From JADKAV01 sp963704075 (GTDB lineage Bacteria; Actinomycetota; Actinomycetes; S36-B12; UBA10799): a stretch of 64,000 nucleotides of DNA. Location of the stretch: positions 62,001 through 126,000 of the forward strand of contig CAVPGV010000004.1 in NCBI GenBank assembly GCA_963704075.1, given 5' to 3'. Positions 55,953 to 64,000 of the stretch are shown piece by piece; the stretch's first letter is position 1; each line of letters starts with the position of its first letter. Under the pieces are notes generated by a model that worked only from the letters and a program-made list of their open reading frames with translations, searched no databases and was not told the DNA's origin. Made by a program: the position numbers and the translations under genes.

Positions 55953-57279
55953 GCGGTGGCCGCCCAACTGCGGGCCAGGCCGGCGGTCACCACGGACCCC
56001 ATCGCCACGACACAACCCGTCGGCCCGGCGATGTCCCGCGCCCGCCACCATGGCGTCGGCGAAGTCAGAGACCTCATGGACCTGATCGGCGCTCCAGAAA
56101 CGCGCGGCGTGCTCGGCGAGTTCAGACGACGGCAGGCAGCGCGGCGAGTCGTTCACGGTCACCACGACCTCGTCGACGACAGCGCACAACGTCTGCAGCA
56201 TCGCATCGATGTCCTTGTCGCCCATGATCGCCAGCACCGCCACCAGTCTGTCGTAGGTGAACGACTCCGCAACCGCCACCGCGGTGGCCTGCACCCCGTG
56301 CGGGTTGTGTGCCGCGTCGGCCAGGGTCAGCGGGTGCCGGCCGATCACCTCGAGCCTGCCCGGGGAGTGAACCGCACCCAGGGCCTCAGCCACGATCTCC
56401 GGCTCGGGCAGTCGGCCCAGCAGCGCGAAGACCGCAGCCACCGCCAACGCCGCGTTGTCGGCCTGATGGCGGCCGTGCAAGGACAGGAACACTTCCTCGT
56501 AGACATGATCGGCGACCCTGATCGTGACCACCTGCCCGCCGACGGACAGTCCACGCGAGAGCAGCTCGTAGTCCACCTCTGGCAAAAGGACGGTGGCGCC
56601 GGCATCGTCTGCGGCCTGCATCAGCACGGCCAACACCTCGGGCGGCTGCTGCGCGAGCACGACCGTGGAGCCTGCCTTGATGATCCCGGCCTTCTCGGCG
56701 GCGATCTTGCGCCAATGTGTCACCCAGGTAGTCGGTGTGATCCATGCCGATGGGCGTGATCACGGCGACTTGCGCCTGATTGACGTTGGTGGCATCCCAG
56801 CGGCCCCCCATTCCCGTCTCGACCACTGCCACATCGACCGGAGCGTCGGCGAAACACGCGTATCCGAGAGCGGTGACCACCTCGAACATGGTCATCAGCG
56901 GGCCACCCTCGGCCACAGACTCGGTGTCGACCATCTCGAGGTACGGCTCGATCTGCCGGTAGGTCTCCACGAAGCGCTCCGAGGAGATCGGCTCGCCGTC
57001 CAGTTCGAGCCGTTCGGTGAGATCGCGTAGCGCGGGACTGGTCATCAGCCCGGTACGCAAGCCCAAAGCCCGCAGCAGGGCCTCGATGATCCGCGCAACG
57101 GAGGTCTTGCCGTTGGTCCCCGCGACATGGATCACCGGCGAGGTCAGTTGCGGTTCCGCCAGCAGATCGCACAGGCGCTGGATGCGCGAGAGGTCGGGCG
57201 CGATCTTGTGCTCCGGCCAGCGCGCCAGCAACGCTCGTTGGACGGCCTCGAACTCGGACGCGGCGTGGTCTGTGGTCAC
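55949..57279 (-). CDS. folC: Folylpolyglutamate synthase/dihydrofolate synthase, two apparent frameshifts
   Basis: Adds glutamate to (dihydro)folate. About 442 residues. P-loop HVAGTNGKTSVARI, TSPALRDLTERLELDGEPIS and GMGGRWDATN are in the first frame. LGDT then WRKIAAEKAGIIKAGS crosses a shift near 56713-56717. DAAHNPHG lies in the second part. A further shift near 56040 gives the proper C-terminus (GPTGCVVAMGSVVTAGLARSW). Total length is two bases over a multiple of three, matching two single-base insertions. GTG start; coupled to DUF4233. Confidence 0.92.
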
Positions 57280-57353
57280 CGGTTCAGGCTACTCCGGTGC
57301 GCGCAGTCCGCTGACGCAGCGACGGCCGATCCCGTGGTCCAACCGTCCCCGCC

Positions 57354-57359
57354 TAAACT
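57354..57359 (+). promoter_or_regulatory. Possible -10 element for valS
   Basis: TAAACT fits TANNNT and ends nine bases before the valS ATG at 57368, with no Shine-Dalgarno between, so the mRNA could be nearly leaderless. Confidence 0.35.
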
Positions 57360-57367
57360 CACTAACC

Positions 57368-59896
57368 ATGGACAACCCGCGGATTCCCGATCGACCCACG
57401 GTGGACGGCCTGGACGGCAAGTGGGCCGCACAGTGGCACCAGGGGCAGTTGTACGCCTTCGATCGCTCGAAGACCCGTGAGCAGATCTACAGCATCGACA
57501 CTCCCCCACCCACGGTCAGCGGGTCGCTGCACGTCGGCCACGTCTTCAGCTACACCCACACCGATTGCATCGCGCGGTACAAGCGCATGCGCGGGTTCGA
57601 GGTCTTCTACCCGATGGGCTGGGACGACAACGGCCTTCCGACCGAACGCCGCGTGCAGAACTACTTCGGCGTGCGCTGCGAACCGACGCTGCACTTCGAC
57701 CCGGACCTGCAGGTCCAGCCCGGCGGCAAGACCCAGACGCCCATCTCCCGGCGCAATTTCGTGGAGTTGTGCGAGCGCCTCACCGAGGAGGACGAGAAGG
57801 CTTTCGAGGATCTGTGGCGGCGGCTGGGACTGTCGGTCGACTGGAATCACACGTACCAGACCATCGACGAGCGCGCCCGTGCCGTCTCCCAGCGTGCGTT
57901 CCTGCGCAACCTGGCGCGCGGTGAGGCCTACCAGGCCGAGGCCCCCACGCTGTGGGACGTGACGTTCCGCACGGCCGTGGCCCAGGCCGAACTCGAGGAC
58001 CGGGAACGGCCCGGCGCGTACCACCGGGTCGGATTCCACCACGACGACGAGCGGGTGTTCATCGAGACCACCCGCCCGGAACTGCTGGCTGCCTGCGTGG
58101 CCCTGGTCGCCCATCCTGACGACGAGCGGTACCAGCCGTTGTTCGGACAGACCGTCACCACGCCGGTCTTCGGGGTCGAGGTCCCCGTGGTCGCCCACCC
58201 ACTGGCCGAACCCGACAAGGGCTCGGGCATCGCGATGATCTGCACGTTCGGCGACACCACCGACGTCACGTGGTGGCGGGAGTTGCAGTTGGACACGCGC
58301 CCGATCGTCGGATGGGACGGCCGGGTCATCCCGGGGGTGCCCGACTGGATCACGTCGGAGACCGGACGCGCCGCGTACGAGAAACTCGCCGGTGCGACGA
58401 TGTTCACCGCCAAGGAGCGGATGGCCGAGATGCTGCGCGAGTCCGGCGACCTCGTCGGTGACGTCAAGCAGATCACGCACCCCGTGAAGTTCTTCGAGAA
58501 GGGCGACAAGCCGCTGGAGATCGTGACCACCCGGCAGTGGTACATCCGCAACGGCGGCCGCGACGAGGACCTCCGGCAGGCGCTGATCGCCCGCGGGTCG
58601 GAACTGGACTGGCACCCCCCGCACATGCAGGTGCGGTACAAGACGTGGGTCGAGGGCCTCAACGGCGACTGGTTGATCTCCCGGCAGCGGTTCTTCGGCG
58701 TGCCGATCCCGGTGTGGTACGCGGTGGACGCCGACGGCAACCCGGACTACACCCAGGTGCTCACCCCGGACGAGTCACTGCTCCCGGTCGATCCGGCCGA
58801 CCAGGCGCCCGCCGGATACAGCGAGGACCAGCGCGGCAAGCCCGGCGGTTTCGTAGCCGACCCGGACGTCATGGACACCTGGGCGACCAGTTCGCTGACC
58901 CCGCAGATCGCCGGCGGCTGGGAGTACGACAACGACCTGTGGCGCCGGGTCTACCCGATGGACCTGCGCCCGCAGGCCCACGAGATCATCCGGACCTGGC
59001 TGTTCTCCAGCGTTGTGCGCGCGCACCTCGAGGACGACGGCCTGCCGTGGACCAACGTCGCGATCAGCGGCTGGATCCTGGACCCGGACCGCAAGAAGAT
59101 GTCGAAGTCCAAGGGCAACGTCGTCACCCCGATGGGTCTGCTTGACCAGCATGGGGCCGATGCGGTCCGGTATTGGGCGGCCAGCGGACGTCCCGGCACG
59201 GACACCGCCTACGACGAGGCGCAGATGAAGGTCGGACGCCGCCTGGCCATCAAGATCCTCAACGCATCGAAGTTCGCGTTGTCGTTCGCCGGGGACCCGT
59301 CCGCTCCGGTCACCGAACCCCTGGACCTGTCGATGCTGGCCGCTCTGCGAGACGTGGTCGTGCAGGCCACCGCGGCGTTCGAGGACTACAACTACGCCCG
59401 TGCACTAGAGCTCACGGAATCGTTCTTCTGGTCGTTCTGCGACGACTACATCGAACTGGTCAAAGAGCGGGCACACGGGGCGCAGGGCCCGCAGGCCGCG
59501 GCTTCGGCCGGATCGGCGCTGGCCCGGGCGCTGTCGGTGCAATTGCGCCTGTTCGCACCGATCCTGCCGTTCGTGACCGAGGAGGTGTGGTCGTGGTGGC
59601 AGCAGGGCAGTGTGCACACCGCCGCCTGGCCCGCACCCGAGGAGCTACCCGACGAGGGCGACGCCGCCGTCCTGACCCTGGCGGGGCAGGTGCTGTCCGC
59701 GATGCGCAAGGTCAAGAGCGACAACAAGGTGTCCATGCGGGCACGCCTGGCGCACACGGTGGTCAAGGCCCCACAGGACCAGATCGATGTGGTCCGGGCT
59801 GCGGTCCCCGACTTGGAGGCGGCCGGCGGCCTGGACACCGCGATGCGCCTGGAGACCGATTCGACGTTCGAGGTCATCGCGGACCTGGCAGGCTGA
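57368..59896 (+). CDS. valS: Valyl-tRNA synthetase
   Basis: Class I synthetase, 842 residues: HIGH-type motif in VSGSLHVGHVFSYTH, the editing domain (FIETTRPELLAACVALVAHP), KKMSKSKGNVV and an anticodon-binding helical domain. The chain stops soon after that domain (TFEVIADLAG) without the long C-terminal coiled coil of the Escherichia coli enzyme, as in the short 'type 2' ValRS group. It reads opposite to folC and clpX, whereas in many actinomycetes these genes are co-oriented. Confidence 0.96.
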   Translation: MDNPRIPDRPTVDGLDGKWAAQWHQGQLYAFDRSKTREQIYSIDTPPPTVSGSLHVGHVFSYTHTDCIARYKRMRGFEVFYPMGWDDNGLPTERRVQNYFGVRCEPTLHFDPDLQVQPGGKTQTPISRRNFVELCERLTEEDEKAFEDLWRRLGLSVDWNHTYQTIDERARAVSQRAFLRNLARGEAYQAEAPTLWDVTFRTAVAQAELEDRERPGAYHRVGFHHDDERVFIETTRPELLAACVALVAHPDDERYQPLFGQTVTTPVFGVEVPVVAHPLAEPDKGSGIAMICTFGDTTDVTWWRELQLDTRPIVGWDGRVIPGVPDWITSETGRAAYEKLAGATMFTAKERMAEMLRESGDLVGDVKQITHPVKFFEKGDKPLEIVTTRQWYIRNGGRDEDLRQALIARGSELDWHPPHMQVRYKTWVEGLNGDWLISRQRFFGVPIPVWYAVDADGNPDYTQVLTPDESLLPVDPADQAPAGYSEDQRGKPGGFVADPDVMDTWATSSLTPQIAGGWEYDNDLWRRVYPMDLRPQAHEIIRTWLFSSVVRAHLEDDGLPWTNVAISGWILDPDRKKMSKSKGNVVTPMGLLDQHGADAVRYWAASGRPGTDTAYDEAQMKVGRRLAIKILNASKFALSFAGDPSAPVTEPLDLSMLAALRDVVVQATAAFEDYNYARALELTESFFWSFCDDYIELVKERAHGAQGPQAAASAGSALARALSVQLRLFAPILPFVTEEVWSWWQQGSVHTAAWPAPEELPDEGDAAVLTLAGQVLSAMRKVKSDNKVSMRARLAHTVVKAPQDQIDVVRAAVPDLEAAGGLDTAMRLETDSTFEVIADLAG

Positions 59897-59901
59897 ACCG
59901 A

Positions 59902-60883
59902 GTGCGCAACGTTCTGAAACCCGCCGGCTACCACGGCGCCGGCCGGCGTTCGAAGTATTTCGAAGGCTGGTACGTCAAACTCGTCGACGCGCAGCAGCAG
60001 GCCCGACTCGCGGTCATCCCCGGGGTGTTCCTGGCCCCTGAGGCCGACGGCCCGCACGAGGCCTTCGTGCAAGTCCTCGACGGCGCCACCGGGCGCAGTT
60101 GGTACAACCCGTACCCCATGTCGGAGTTCGCAGCGCACAGCGACACCTTCGCGGTTCAGGTGGGGCCCAACCGATTCTCGACCGGCGGCGTGGTCCTGGA
60201 TCTGCCGGAGGTCGGCCTGTCCGGGAGGGTGGACTTCGAGCAACCCCTGGACCCGTGGCCGGTGAGTGTGCGCTCCCCCGGCGCGATGGGCTGGTACGCC
60301 TGGATGCCGTTCATGGAGTGCTACCACGGGGTCGTGTCGTTCGGGCACGGCTTGTCGGGGTCGTTGGAGCTCGACGGCGAAGAGCTGGACTTCGACGGGG
60401 GCCGCGGTTACATCGAGAAGGACTGGGGCCAGGCGTTCCCATCGGGCTACGTCTGGATGCACTCCAACCATTTCGCCGATCCGACAGTGAGCCTGATGGC
60501 CTCGGTGGCGATCATCCCGTGGCTGCGGGGCAGTTTCCAGGGCCTGCTGATCGGCCTTCGCCATGACGGTCAATTGCATCGTTTCGCGTCCTACACGGGG
60601 GCGAAGGTGCGTGAGTTGCGCATCGACGACGAGCACGTGTGGCTTACCGTTACAGGACGGGACGGTTCAACGCTGGACATCAAGGCCACCCGCCCGGGGG
60701 GTGCGTTGCTGCACGCCCCCATCCGCACCGAGATGCACAAGCGGGTGGAAGAGACGCTCGAGGCCGAGTTGCAGGTCACACTTCGGTCGACCGACCGGGC
60801 AGGTCCTGATCGATGATGTGGGGACGTGCGGCGGACTGGAGGTCCACGGCGATACCGATGGGCTGATCAGGATGGGCGAGTAG
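59902..60883 (+). CDS. Tocopherol-cyclase-like protein with +1 frame change near the 3' end
   Basis: About 326 residues if the frame change is bridged, 304 if not (TGA at 60814-60816). The GTG start lies five bases after the valS stop. KYFEGWYVKLVDAQ, GWYAWMPFMECYHGVVSFGHGLSG and YIEKDWGQAFPSGYVWMHSNHF are hallmarks of the tocopherol cyclase (lipocalin-like) family. Bacterial members are mostly of unknown function. Near 60796 LRSTD continues as GQVLIDDVGTCGGLEVHGD one base later (GAC-C-GGG). The GGLEV ending fits my recollection of family C-termini. The same offset occurs in the copy at 61800-61995. Confidence 0.82.
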
Positions 60884-60932
60884 CACCCCGCAACCTTGTC
60901 GCACGTGACCTGCGAGGCGTACCGTCAGGGAC

Positions 60933-61770
60933 ATGGGGAGATTCGTCAAGTCGGTACTGGCATGCTGCTCACGCTGACTGGTCTCGCCTGAGTCGGACTC
61001 GTCTCCCCCGCATGCGCAGGCCAAGGCAAAGGCCAGTGCCACTGTCGTAGCCAAGAGCGTCCGGCACCCGGATCGTGGTGAAATTCACCGGCGCGAAGCC
61101 CAAGAAGGCCAAGTTGGTGGCTGGCAAGAAGAGCTACAAGCTCACGCGGGCCGGGAAGAAGTGGCGCACCAAGAAACTCTCCCCCAAGATCGTTACTGCC
61201 CTCACGGGCAAGAAGGTGAAGATCAAGGCGCAGGATCAGGGAACAAGACGCGCACCCTCAGGACCAAAGTCACCGGTAGCACCGACGCCGACCAACCACG
61301 CCGCCGCCCCACGACGCCACCTGATCCTGGCGCGCCAGACCCTCTTCCCCGCGCCCGGTGCCGATCGCAGTGGCAACGCGGCATGGGAAGCAATCAAGGG
61401 CTACTTCCTCGATTCGACGTTCACCGAACTGCCCGGCGAGCTGGCCCAACTGCTTCAGTGAGGAGCGCTACGGGCATTTCGCGAACTACACGCAGGTGTA
61501 CTGCCGGCTGACCAGCACTCCGGGCGCAGACATCACCAACTACCCGAAGCCCATGTACATCCTCGGGGCCGAGCAGAAGGCCAACGGCGCGTGGGGGGTC
61601 TCCTACTTCTTCGACTACGGTGACGGTCAGACACCGCATCTACACCTGGTTCGTGCAGCCAGATGGATCGGCGACCGGATCCGTTACTGGGTACAACAGC
61701 GGACCCGAGTCTCAATCCCCCCACCGAGGAGATCGACCGGCCTCGTCTGGCTCCGCGGCGCCAAGGATTG
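60933..61770 (+). pseudogene. Decayed gene for a secreted lysine-rich protein
   Basis: Pieces of one secreted protein are spread over all three frames: a signal peptide (MGRFVKSV, then GMLLTLTGL, then an AHAQAKAKAS-like cleavage region), a Lys-rich part (61075-61230, VKFTGAKPKKAKLVAGKK), a domain with GNAAWEAIKGYFLDSTFTELPG, CFSEERYGHFANYTQVYCRLTS, ILGAEQKANGAWGVSYFFDYGDG and, in another frame, YTWFVQPDGSATGSVTGY. At least five shifts in 830 bases is far denser than in neighbouring genes, so this is likely a true pseudogene. The Lys-rich part recalls the tail of the RCC1-repeat protein. The function is unknown. Confidence 0.65.
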
Positions 61771-61799
61771 CTCCTACTGAAGCGGCCATCGTCGGAGCG

Positions 61800-61995
61800 C
61801 GGACTCTGGCCTCGCTCCCGCGGGGCTCTGCGAAGCCCTCCCGCACCGAGACGCACAGAGTGGCGGCGACGCTGGAGGCCGAACTGCGGGACACGCTGCC
61901 CTCGGACCGGCGGTCACGTGCTGCTGGACGACCTCGGCATCTGCGGGGGACTCGAAACGCCGGGTGACGTCGCGCGTCTCCGGGCGCTGGGCCGA
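61800..61995 (+). pseudogene. Second copy of the tocopherol-cyclase-like 3' end
   Basis: Matches 60690-60850: RTETHRVAATLEAELRDTL followed, one base out of frame, by GGHVLLDDLGICGGLE. Over 85 aligned bases (60756 on, 61868 on) there is no gap, about two thirds identity, and most differences are at third codon positions of the respective frames. The 5' part of the gene is absent. Confidence 0.75.
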
Positions 61996-62165
61996 CTGGT
62001 TTGGACCGGTGCCGCCAGGGGGTTGAGGATCGAGGGCGGTGACGCCCAGATCCAGGGCGACGTTGTTGGGCACTTCGGGCCTCGACAAACGCCCAACAAC
62101 ACCGCCCTCGAGAATTTGTCACCCCAACAACACCGCCCTCGACGGGGTCCGTGGGACTGCGCCGC
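61996..62165. other. Non-coding spacer before the clpX 3' end
   Basis: About 170 bases between the cyclase fragment and the end of clpX. No gene is supported. It is filled by the inverted and direct repeats at 62031-62142. Confidence 0.55.
62031..62142 (-). repeat. Direct and inverted repeats downstream of clpX
   Basis: A 20-base unit (CCCAACAACACCGCCCTCGA) occurs at 62092-62111 and 62123-62142. Its two halves occur inverted and separated at 62031-62040 (CGAGGGCGGT) and 62062-62071 (GTTGTTGGGC). On the minus strand this makes a large stem with a 21-base bulge behind clpX and may end that transcript. Confidence 0.8.
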
Positions 62166-63440
62166 TCAGGCGGACTTCTCGCCGCGCTCCCGGCGTGAAG
62201 CCTTGCGCGGGACCAGCGTCGGGTTGACGTTGTCCTCGACCACCTCACGGGTGATCTTCACCGTGGCGACGTCGTCACGGCTGGGAACCTCGTACATGAC
62301 GTTCAGGAGGACCTCTTCGAGGATCGCGCGCAGTCCACGTGCTCCGGTTCCGCGCAAGAGACCCTGATCTGCGATCGCGGCCAGCGCCTCGTCCTCGAAC
62401 TCCAGCTCCACACCGTCGAGTTCGAACAGCCGCTGGTACTGCCGCGTCAGGGCGTTCTTCGGCTCGGTCAGCACCTTGATCATCGCTTCGCGGTCGAGTT
62501 GGGTGACCGAGGTGAAGACCGGTAGGCGGCCAACGAACTCCGGGATCATCCCGAACTTCAGAAGGTCCTCAGGAAGCACCTCGCTGAAGACGTCCCCGGG
62601 GTTGGTGTTCTCATCGGCCAGTTCGGCGGTGAACCCGAGCGACTTCTTGCCGATCCGGGATTCGATGATGGTGTCCAAACCGGCGAAGGCGCCGCCGACG
62701 ATGAACAGCACGTTGGTGGTGTCGATCTGGATGAATTCCTGATGCGGGTGCTTGCGACCGCCCTGCGGCGGCACCGAGGCCTGCGTGCCCTCGAGGATCT
62801 TCAGCAGCGCCTGCTGAACGCCTTCGCCGGACACATCGCGGGTGATCGACGGGTTCTCGCTCTTGCGGGCGACCTTGTCGATCTCGTCGATGTAGATGAT
62901 GCCGGTCTCGGCCTTCTTGACGTCGTAGTCAGCCGCCTGGATGAGCTTCAGCAGGATGTTCTCGACGTCCTCGCCGACGTATCCGGCCTCGGTGAGAGCG
63001 GTGGCATCGGCGATGGCGAACGGCACATTCAGCATGCGGGCCAGTGTTTGGGCGAGCAGCGTCTTGCCCGACCCGGTGGGACCGAGCAGCAGGATGTTGG
63101 ACTTGGCCAACTCCACGCCATCGTCGCGCCGACCGCTCGGCGGTCCGGCCTGGACGCGCTTGTAGTGGTTGTAGACGGCCACGGCCAGCGACTTCTTCGC
63201 TGTCTGCTGCCCCACCACGTACTGCTCGAGGAACTCGAACATCTCGCGCGGCTTCGGAAGATCCCCCAGCTGCAGTTCCGAGGTCTCCTGCAACTCCTCT
63301 TCGATGATCTCGTTGCACAACTCGATGCACTCGTCGCAGATGTACACGCCGGGTCCGGCGATCAACTTCTTGACCTGCTTCTGACTCTTTCCACAGAAAG
63401 AGCACTTCAGCAGGTCCGCTCCCTCACCGATGCGAGCCAC
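62166..63440 (-). CDS. clpX: ATP-dependent Clp protease ATP-binding subunit ClpX
   Basis: AAA+ unfoldase feeding ClpP. 424 residues: N-terminal zinc domain with Cys 13, 16, 35 and 38; Walker A GPTGSGKT (120-127); Walker B IIYIDEIDK; the ClpP-binding IGF-type loop read as IGKKSLGF; and the sensor 2 region GARGLRAILEE. GTG start. It follows clpP by 117 bases. Confidence 0.97.
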   Translation of the reverse strand: MARIGEGADLLKCSFCGKSQKQVKKLIAGPGVYICDECIELCNEIIEEELQETSELQLGDLPKPREMFEFLEQYVVGQQTAKKSLAVAVYNHYKRVQAGPPSGRRDDGVELAKSNILLLGPTGSGKTLLAQTLARMLNVPFAIADATALTEAGYVGEDVENILLKLIQAADYDVKKAETGIIYIDEIDKVARKSENPSITRDVSGEGVQQALLKILEGTQASVPPQGGRKHPHQEFIQIDTTNVLFIVGGAFAGLDTIIESRIGKKSLGFTAELADENTNPGDVFSEVLPEDLLKFGMIPEFVGRLPVFTSVTQLDREAMIKVLTEPKNALTRQYQRLFELDGVELEFEDEALAAIADQGLLRGTGARGLRAILEEVLLNVMYEVPSRDDVATVKITREVVEDNVNPTLVPRKASRRERGEKSA

Positions 63441-63557
63441 CAGTTGTCCCTTCTGCGGGTATTGACATCGAGTATCTGTCTCGACGGTACCCCGACTCTT
63501 CGCCTGACGCGCCGCGTGGCGCGCACTTGGACCGACGGAATCGGCGCAGTGTGGCGA

Positions 63558-64000
63558 TCAGGTGACGGTCTTGCGGGAACTGATCACCTGGTCGACCACG
63601 CCGTACTCCTTGGCCGCTTCGGCGGTCAGGATCTTGTCGCGTTCGATGTCCTTCTGGATCTGCTCCACCGAGCGGCCGGTGTGGTGGGAAAGGATTCCCT
63701 CCATTTCGGCACGCATACGCAGAATCTCGTTCGCCTGGATCTCGATGTCCGATCCCTGACCGCCACCCTCGGTGTACGGCTGGTGGATCAGGATCCGGGC
63801 GTGCGGCAATGCGAACCGCTTGCCGGGCGCGCCGGCGGCCAGCAGGACGGCCGCAGCAGACGCTGCCTGGCCGAGGCACACCGTGCCGACCTGTGGCTTG
63901 ACGAACTGCATGGTGTCGTAGATCGCGGTCATCGCGGTGTAGGAGCCACCCGGGGAGTTGATGTAGATCTGGATGTCACGCTCGGTGTCCATGGACTCCA
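63558..64000 (-). CDS. clpP: ATP-dependent Clp protease proteolytic subunit (partial, 5' end outside window)
   Basis: Serine protease core of ClpXP. At least 147 residues are visible; the N-terminus lies beyond base 64000 (the frame is open to the edge, and the ATG at 63992 is internal). IYINSPGGS, the nucleophile Ser in GQAASAAAV and the catalytic His in HARILIHQP are present, and the C-terminus YGVVDQVISSRK is normal. Actinomycetes usually carry two clpP genes in tandem upstream of clpX; this would be the clpX-proximal one. Confidence 0.95.
   Translation of the reverse strand, partial: ESMDTERDIQIYINSPGGSYTAMTAIYDTMQFVKPQVGTVCLGQAASAAAVLLAAGAPGKRFALPHARILIHQPYTEGGGQGSDIEIQANEILRMRAEMEGILSHHTGRSVEQIQKDIERDKILTAEAAKEYGVVDQVISSRKTVT

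Overview
Organism. The DNA is GC-rich with GTG starts common. The gene order is the housekeeping block typical of Actinomycetia: clpP-clpX, valS, folC-DUF4233-ndk, mreBCD-mrdA-rodA, radical SAM/DUF2344, rne-rplU-rpmA-obgE-proB-proA-nadD-rsfS, leuS, comEA-comEC-holA, lepA-rpsT, hemW, hrcA-dnaJ-rsmE-HIT-phoH-ybeY-CBS-era, recO-uppS, glyS-dusB. A mycothiol-type DsbA-like protein, DegV, an OctT-like hydrolase and a gpgP-position phosphatase also fit an actinomycete. MreBCD plus RodA/PBP2 suggests a lateral-wall (rod) growth machine. I cannot name the genus. Layout. 1-20.3 kb: dusB (cut by the window edge), glyS, a DUF6703/ZnuA-like lipoprotein pair, uppS-recO, an AI-2E-family exporter, then one long leftward run from hrcA (under a CIRCE operator) through dnaJ, rsmE, HIT, phoH, ybeY, a CBS-pair membrane protein and a decayed deaminase to era. 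A rightward trio of proline-rich membrane proteins (DUF4190, RDD, six-helix) follows, then hemW, a fatty acyl-CoA ligase and rpsT. 20.3-31.2 kb: lepA-holA rightward; comEA-comEC, degV-plsY, leuS and an OctT-like SGNH protein leftward. 31.2-35.4 kb: the accessory part of the window. It holds a secreted RCC1-repeat/FnIII/lysine-rich protein, an SRPBCC protein, a broken duplicate of the lysine-rich tail, an Ltp-domain lipoprotein, paired terminators and tRNA-Ala(GGC). 35.4-57.3 kb: a CBS protein, then an almost unbroken leftward core: translation and ribosome factors, proline and NAD synthesis, RNase E, cell-shape genes, folate polyglutamylation. 57.3-62.2 kb: valS and a tocopherol-cyclase-like gene run against their neighbours and are followed by a decayed secreted-protein gene, a second copy of the cyclase 3' end and a repeat/hairpin cluster. 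62.2-64 kb: clpX and the start-truncated clpP. How the genes work together. The set is mostly core physiology: aminoacyl-tRNA synthesis (Gly, Leu, Val), rRNA/tRNA maturation and ribosome assembly (DusB, YbeY, Era, RsmE, RsfS, Obg, LepA), envelope building (UppS, RodA, PBP2, MreBCD, PlsY), protein quality control (HrcA/DnaJ, ClpXP) and DNA uptake/repair/replication (ComEA/EC, RecO, HolA). Quality warning. About fifteen genes between 20.8 and 60.8 kb, many of them normally essential, carry a single frame shift, nearly always equivalent to one extra base; none is seen before 20.3 kb. Most are probably assembly errors, and I annotate those genes as whole. One case, at the 3' end of the tocopherol-cyclase-like gene, recurs at the same codon in a diverged paralogous copy and deserves separate attention. 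Other points of interest are a ZnuA-like protein without metal-binding histidines, a 49-bp perfect palindrome inside a dispersed non-coding repeat, an interleaved (pseudoknot-type) inverted repeat, and a lysine-rich C-terminal module shared by secreted proteins.
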